A DNA stretch of 64,000 bases from Primulina eburnea. Lineage: Eukaryota; Streptophyta; Magnoliopsida; Lamiales; Gesneriaceae. The first letter of the stretch is position 1. Every line of letters starts with the position of its first letter. Shown here one piece after another: positions 60,332 to 64,000 of the stretch. Below the pieces are notes generated by a model. It was not told the DNA's origin. It saw only the letters and a list, made by a program, of their open reading frames with translations, and ran no database searches. A program made the position numbers and the translations under genes. The stretch lies in the NCBI RefSeq assembly GCF_022965805.1, contig NC_133115.1, forward strand, positions 35,331,321 to 35,395,320, written 5' to 3'.

Positions 60332-61203
60332 ATATGATTTGATTTAAATTGCATGTTTATCTGAATTGAGTTGCATGCTTATTTTGATTTGATTTCATAG
60401 ATTATGAAATCTATTACTTTTGAATATGATCATGATATCATGTTTTATGATTTAGATTGTTTCTATACATGCTTACCATGTTTTATACTGGGATTTATTC
60501 TCACCGGAGTTATCCGGCTGTTGTCTTGTTTTGTATGTGTGCATGACAACAGGTGGGACATGATCGGGGTCGAGAAGATAACGAGAGAAGACGAGTTTAG
60601 CGTGGTGATTCCGGACTTACTGTAGATTTGGTTTAGTACTTGAACTTAGTAACTGAACCCTAGATTAGTTGAAAGACTGTTGTACAGTATTGTACTTTTA
60701 TACTGAAATGTATTTTATACTGAGATGTATATTAGTTAGATTCCATTACCTTCCGCAGATACATTTTAAAAAAAAAAAATTTAGACCGTGTTTATCTTAA
60801 TTGATAATTAAATCCCAAAGATGATTAAGAAAAAAGATCAGCGTCCGGGTCCCCACACAATCCCTCCTATGAATGATTAGGTTATATTAGGTAGGTTAAA
60901 ATAATACCTTCTCACCCCCTAGGATTATTTATCCAACTCTTAATACCTCCTATTTTTCCAATTTTATCATTCTCTTATATTCAAACTCACCACCACCTCC
61001 CATCACCGACTGCCGCCGTCGCCGCCGCCCGACCACCACCGACCGACCGCCCGGCCGATTTTTCCGGCCGCCCGTTTCATGCCGCCGCCCCCGTCAGCCG
61101 CTTCCGGCCGACCATTTCCGGTCGGCAGGCCGCCGCCGCGAAGGGAAAGGGCAAATTTGTCTTTTCATCAAAAAATTCAAAATTTTCCTACACTTAAAAA
61201 TCG

Positions 61204-61329
61204 TACCAAACATAATATTATTTTACATCATATATTACAATCCTACCACAATCATTTTCTTTATCATACCAAACATAATATTATTTTACATCATATATTA
61301 CAATCCTACCACAATCATTTTCTTTATCA
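61204..61329. repeat. 63-bp tandem duplication
   Basis: Two practically identical copies of a 63-bp unit beginning TACCAAACATAATATTATTT start at 61204 and 61267. Confidence 0.9.
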
Positions 61330-61377
61330 TTTACATACTAATCATTAATTTATCCTATCCAACCAAACTTATCCTTA

Positions 61378-62139
61378 GGAATATACTCAACTTAGGAATA
61401 TACTCAATTGAAGTTATGATCAACAGCATAAACCAATAATTGAGTAATGGGTCCGTTAGTCTTAAAAATTCAAAAGTTACTAAAATCGCTCTATAAATTA
61501 CAAAATATCCCTAACACAATGTTATTAAAATAAAGGTAATTCTCCTGAGTGATTGTGTCGAGATATATTAGTTGAAAGTTCTTGTGATGAAGAAACGTAA
61601 AACTTCTGTCATGCTTCACTCTTTTGTGTGGCATTCTCGTCTTGGTATATTAATACAGCGTTGGAAGGAGGACAACTTTCCAACGAATAAATGGTTATCT
61701 GATGGGCAGTTTTTGACTTGCATGAGTAGAAAGACATTAACTAACCAGAGCTCGCCACCGAGTTCCTGTTCGACATATCTGCATCTTCCGACTTCCATTT
61801 GTTAAAGAAATGCGGCTAGATATTTATCACGCTTTTACTTTATAATATGTTTCACAAGTCGCAGAAGAATAATCATAAAACTTTGGAGTCCCGGTAATAT
61901 AAAAAGGACATCTTTATTCAGCCTGAAACTGGGAGAAGATACACTCACGCTGCACCAACATGTAGAACTGTACAATGTAAAAATTACACACGATGGTATG
62001 CATAAATTCTACTTAATTATTGCATGCATGCGGACCTCCTGCATAAAATCAGCAAACCAAATTAATGGCTGCACTATTCGCGGGAGACAGGCACAACTTT
62101 ATTCTCGAGGCATGAGGGCTGCGTGGGCTATCGAGTACT
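61378..62139. other. Spacer and 3' UTR of the 2S albumin gene
   Basis: The right half is the albumin 3' UTR (minus strand). A plus-strand frame at 61572-61805 contains VWHSRLGILIQRW, faintly like the GAG-pre-integrase motif of copia elements, but without further support. No other gene. Confidence 0.4.
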
Positions 62140-62601
62140 TCAGGCAGCATTCAGGCGGCAATGCTCGCGCATTTGCATTCCGCACATTTGTGGAAGATTC
62201 TCCACCATTTCCCTCATCTCTTGCATTTCACCCATTCTGGATCCCTGCTCCCGTTGTTGCTCCCTCCACATCATTTTCATGGCTTCGCACCTGCATGGAG
62301 AGCTGATCTGCTCCAGCTGCTGGCAGCACTGCTGGAGGTGCTCTCCTTGGCCCCGCATTGGATTGCTCACGGCGCTCCTCAGGAAGGAGGCATCCAAGAA
62401 CCGTCCTCCCATTTTCTGCATCCACATCTGGCAGTGGCTCATCTTCTGTTGTTGTTCGTATTCGTGCATGCAGGATTCGCCCCTGCCACGTGGGTTCTCC
62501 TCGTCAACCATTGTGGTGGTCACCACCGTGGTGTAGGTGGTAGCGCTGGCCACGGCAAGAAGAGCAGCGAAGAGAGCCGCGAAAGCGATGACTTTAGCCA
62601 T
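62140..62601 (-). CDS. Methionine-rich 2S albumin seed storage protein
   Basis: 2S albumins are small sulphur-rich reserves stored in seed protein vacuoles. The intronless frame gives 153 residues. There is a signal peptide at 1-20 (MAKVIAFAALFAALLAVASA), then a short acidic propeptide. The eight-cysteine skeleton is complete: C44, C57, C92-C93, C103-x-C105, C140, C148. In mature proteins of this family, chains are cut between the second Cys and the CC pair, here in the loop ~64-85. Seventeen methionines after the signal peptide (M-x-x-M patterns such as GEMQEMREM) place it with the Met-rich 2S albumins known from sesame and Brazil nut. 2S albumins of sesame and nuts are known food allergens. 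The start fits both the signal peptide and the promoter spacing. Confidence 0.94.
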   Translation of the reverse strand: MAKVIAFAALFAALLAVASATTYTTVVTTTMVDEENPRGRGESCMHEYEQQQKMSHCQMWMQKMGGRFLDASFLRSAVSNPMRGQGEHLQQCCQQLEQISSPCRCEAMKMMWREQQREQGSRMGEMQEMREMVENLPQMCGMQMREHCRLNAA

Positions 62602-62666
62602 GATATTTGCAGATCGATATACACTGAATACTGAATTGTGCTTGGTGGGAGGAAATGGAAGGGGAC

Positions 62667-62800
62667 GAGGATGGTATTTGTAGCGGAGTAAAGCGCTTGC
62701 ATGATGAGAACGTGGAATATGATTCACATGCAAAACGGTAACAGGTCGGAGAGGTGGCATCACCATTGGAATCGAGCTTCCACGTGTGTAAATTCATGCA
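62667..62800 (-). promoter_or_regulatory. Seed-type promoter with RY and G-box/ABRE elements
   Basis: Upstream of the albumin ATG are two RY cores CATGCA (62727-62732 and 62795-62800), a G-box CACGTG (62781-62786) and an ABRE-like ACGTGG (62710-62715). A TATA-like CTACAAATACC lies around 62674-62684 on the minus strand, about 75-80 bp before the ATG. RY boxes are bound by ABI3/FUS3/LEC2 and G-box/ABREs by bZIPs; the combination is typical of maturation-stage seed genes. The motifs are seen; their function here is inferred. Confidence 0.7.
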
Positions 62801-63264
62801 AATGCCCTGGTTCTAGGCATGATACAAATAAACACTGCCAATATTTGGCGGTATCTGATCGTATTTTAGAAAAATAAACATTCTGAGAATAAAATGTACA
62901 TTTAGTTATATTTTAAGAGAATAATGATAAATGTCAAATTTTATCTAGATGGCACATCTTGAATACCTATATATCAAATCACTATTATTTTATTGGTTTG
63001 TAGAATCATTTTTATACGTTTCTTAAAAAATTGATCATTATAATTATACGAGATAAGTCTCCGATCGATGTCCATGTATACATGAATACACACGTATATT
63101 ACACATTTACAGAGAAAAGAATTTGTAGTACGTAGGTAAAGGGAATTGAGAAGACCTCCACAAAACACCAGCGCATGTTTGGAGAACATTCGATGACAGA
63201 AACAAACCTTGTATGAGTTAGAGCACAAACTATTGAATAAATGAATAATGAAGAGTGTTAATCG
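62801..63264. other. AT-rich spacer upstream of the 2S albumin gene
   Basis: No gene is seen. It may contain more distal parts of the albumin promoter. Confidence 0.4.
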
Positions 63265-64000
63265 AATAGAAAAAAGGGTGAGACTTGTCCCACATCAGAA
63301 AATGAGACAAGTTAGGTCTCTTTTATAAATTCTAAGTTTGAGTTAGGGGTTTGGGTTCCAAGGAATACTAAAAACTTTTAGAAAGGAGAAGACCTCAATA
63401 GGTTGTGTCTCAGTATAACATGCGCGCGTGGCCAGCTGGTGAGGCGTGGTATGGCGCGGTGCGGTCTTTGCCCAATATTAATTTTTTTGACCAAATTTAT
63501 TTGGAAATTAGCACTCGCGCCTGAAACGCACAACGCAAGATGATGCATTCGGACAGAACTAGGCGCGCGGGTGTGCCGCTTCCCGCGCGGATGCGCGCTT
63601 GTTGTTGGTTCAGCGCCAACGGACAGAACCCTGCGCGTGGCCGCACAGCTTCTCACATGGGTGCGCGACGGCCGCGCGCTCCGCGGATTCTGAGATAACC
63701 AAACGTTCTGTGCGTCCCTTGGCCATCATAACATCTTCTCCAAGCTTCTTTTGGCACAAACCATTGTGACCCTTCACTACTCTCGCAGAAAAGTTGCGAC
63801 TCTTCTCCGCATCCGATCTGGAAAAATGCATCTCTTCTACGCATTCTGTGATCATTTATAAATAGTCCTCTAATACATCATTATTGGGGTTCGAATTTTT
63901 CTTGCCATGTTGCTGCACTTATTTTCGTTTCATATTTGAAAGCTACTGCGTAATTTTGTTCGCTGTTTTCAAGAATTTGTAGTACTTCGATCTCTCGACT
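63265..64000. repeat. Probable start of an LTR retrotransposon or LTR remnant
   Basis: The phrase GTGAGACTTGTCCCACATCA, followed by GTTAGGTCTCTTTTATAAAT, is typical of plant LTRs that begin with a TCCCACATC block and have a TATA box (TTTATAAA). A GC-rich stretch (63420-63690) with GCGCGCG words follows. No TG...CA boundaries, primer-binding site or gag frame could be fixed before the window ends. Confidence 0.35.

Larger units (their letters stand above)
57797..60857. mobile_element. Solo LTR of an LTR retrotransposon, carrying a nested CACTA element
   Basis: It begins TGTAAGGCCCGAGAA and ends GGGTCCCCACA, the TG...CA ends of an LTR. It is bounded by a perfect 5-bp duplication CAATC (57792-57796 and 60858-60862). 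It is 3061 bp long, or about 2087 bp without the nested CACTA element. There is no gag, protease, RT or integrase, no primer-binding site followed by coding sequence, and no second LTR, so it is a solo LTR left by recombination. A TATATATATATAC stretch at 58154 may be the LTR promoter. The LTR size suggests a Ty3/gypsy-type parent. Confidence 0.8.
57704..61374. mobile_element. Tourist/Harbinger-like element, split by an LTR insertion
   Basis: The element starts GGCAATGTTTGGTTTGC and its other end, read in reverse complement, is GGATAAGTTTGGTTGG, sharing GG and GTTTGGTT. It is flanked by TTA on both sides (57701-57703 and 61375-61377), the target site of PIF/Harbinger (Tourist) elements. Removing the LTR insertion leaves about 605 bp with no transposase, so it is non-autonomous. 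The right half contains a CCG-rich stretch (60990-61140) and a 63-bp tandem duplication. Confidence 0.65.

Noticed and set aside
61572..61805. Copia GAG-pre-integrase fragment (VWHSRLG)
   Set aside because: Only one short motif matches; the following sequence does not continue into the expected zinc-binding and integrase core.
62123..62634. Plus-strand ORFs of 137 and 157 codons
   Set aside because: Antisense shadows of the 2S albumin gene.

Overview
The window is nuclear DNA from a flowering plant. Its genes have many short GT/AG introns in an AT-rich background full of small transposons, and the proteins are plant-specific (pectin methylesterase, GAUT, COBRA-like, early nodulin-like, 2S albumin). 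The methionine-rich 2S albumin resembles sesame seed albumins, and the overall flavour fits an asterid, perhaps Lamiales. That placement is an inference.

Layout. 0-2 kb: 3' part of a C-terminal-motor kinesin (+). 5.5-7.3 kb: ILR3-type bHLH iron regulator (+). 7.95-8.93 kb: wrecked DUF1995 pseudogene. 9.4-11.9 kb: GAUT12/IRX8-type glycosyltransferase (-). 13.1-17.8 kb: ATG18f-type autophagy protein (-). 21.9-22.6 kb: small chloroplast protein (-), divergent from eIF1/SUI1 (23.9-24.8 kb, +). 28.7-30.5 kb: pectin methylesterase (+). 31.8-34.1 kb: COBRA-like protein (+). 36.5-37.2 kb: early nodulin-like protein (+). 37.7-39.7 kb: ETF-alpha pseudogene. 42.6-43.4 kb: VUP/SOFL-like protein (-). 43-48 kb: repeats. 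48.4-51.6 kb: AP-5 zeta gene fragment (-). 52.7-53.6 kb: DAWDLE gene fragment (+). 54.3-56.8 kb: NEPRO-like nucleolar protein (+). 57.7-61.4 kb: three-level transposon nest. 62.1-62.6 kb: 2S albumin (-). 63.3 kb to the end: LTR-like sequence.

Genes. Kinesin, ILR3, GAUT, ATG18f and eIF1 lie in the order I recall for the Arabidopsis At5g54670-At5g54760 block, so this looks like an ancient conserved neighbourhood. The genes do not form a pathway, although GAUT, PME and COBRA-like proteins all act on the cell wall.

Most notable non-genic observations: (1) a roughly 180-bp interspersed repeat with GTGAGAC-type palindromes at both ends and 9-10 bp target-site duplications, present in at least a dozen copies, one nested in another; (2) a CACTA element inside a solo LTR inside a Tourist-like element, each with its target duplication visible; (3) four decaying genes or fragments (DUF1995, ETFA, AP5Z1, DDL) among intact ones. 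I found no convincing new biological system. The repeat family is the best candidate for something undescribed.
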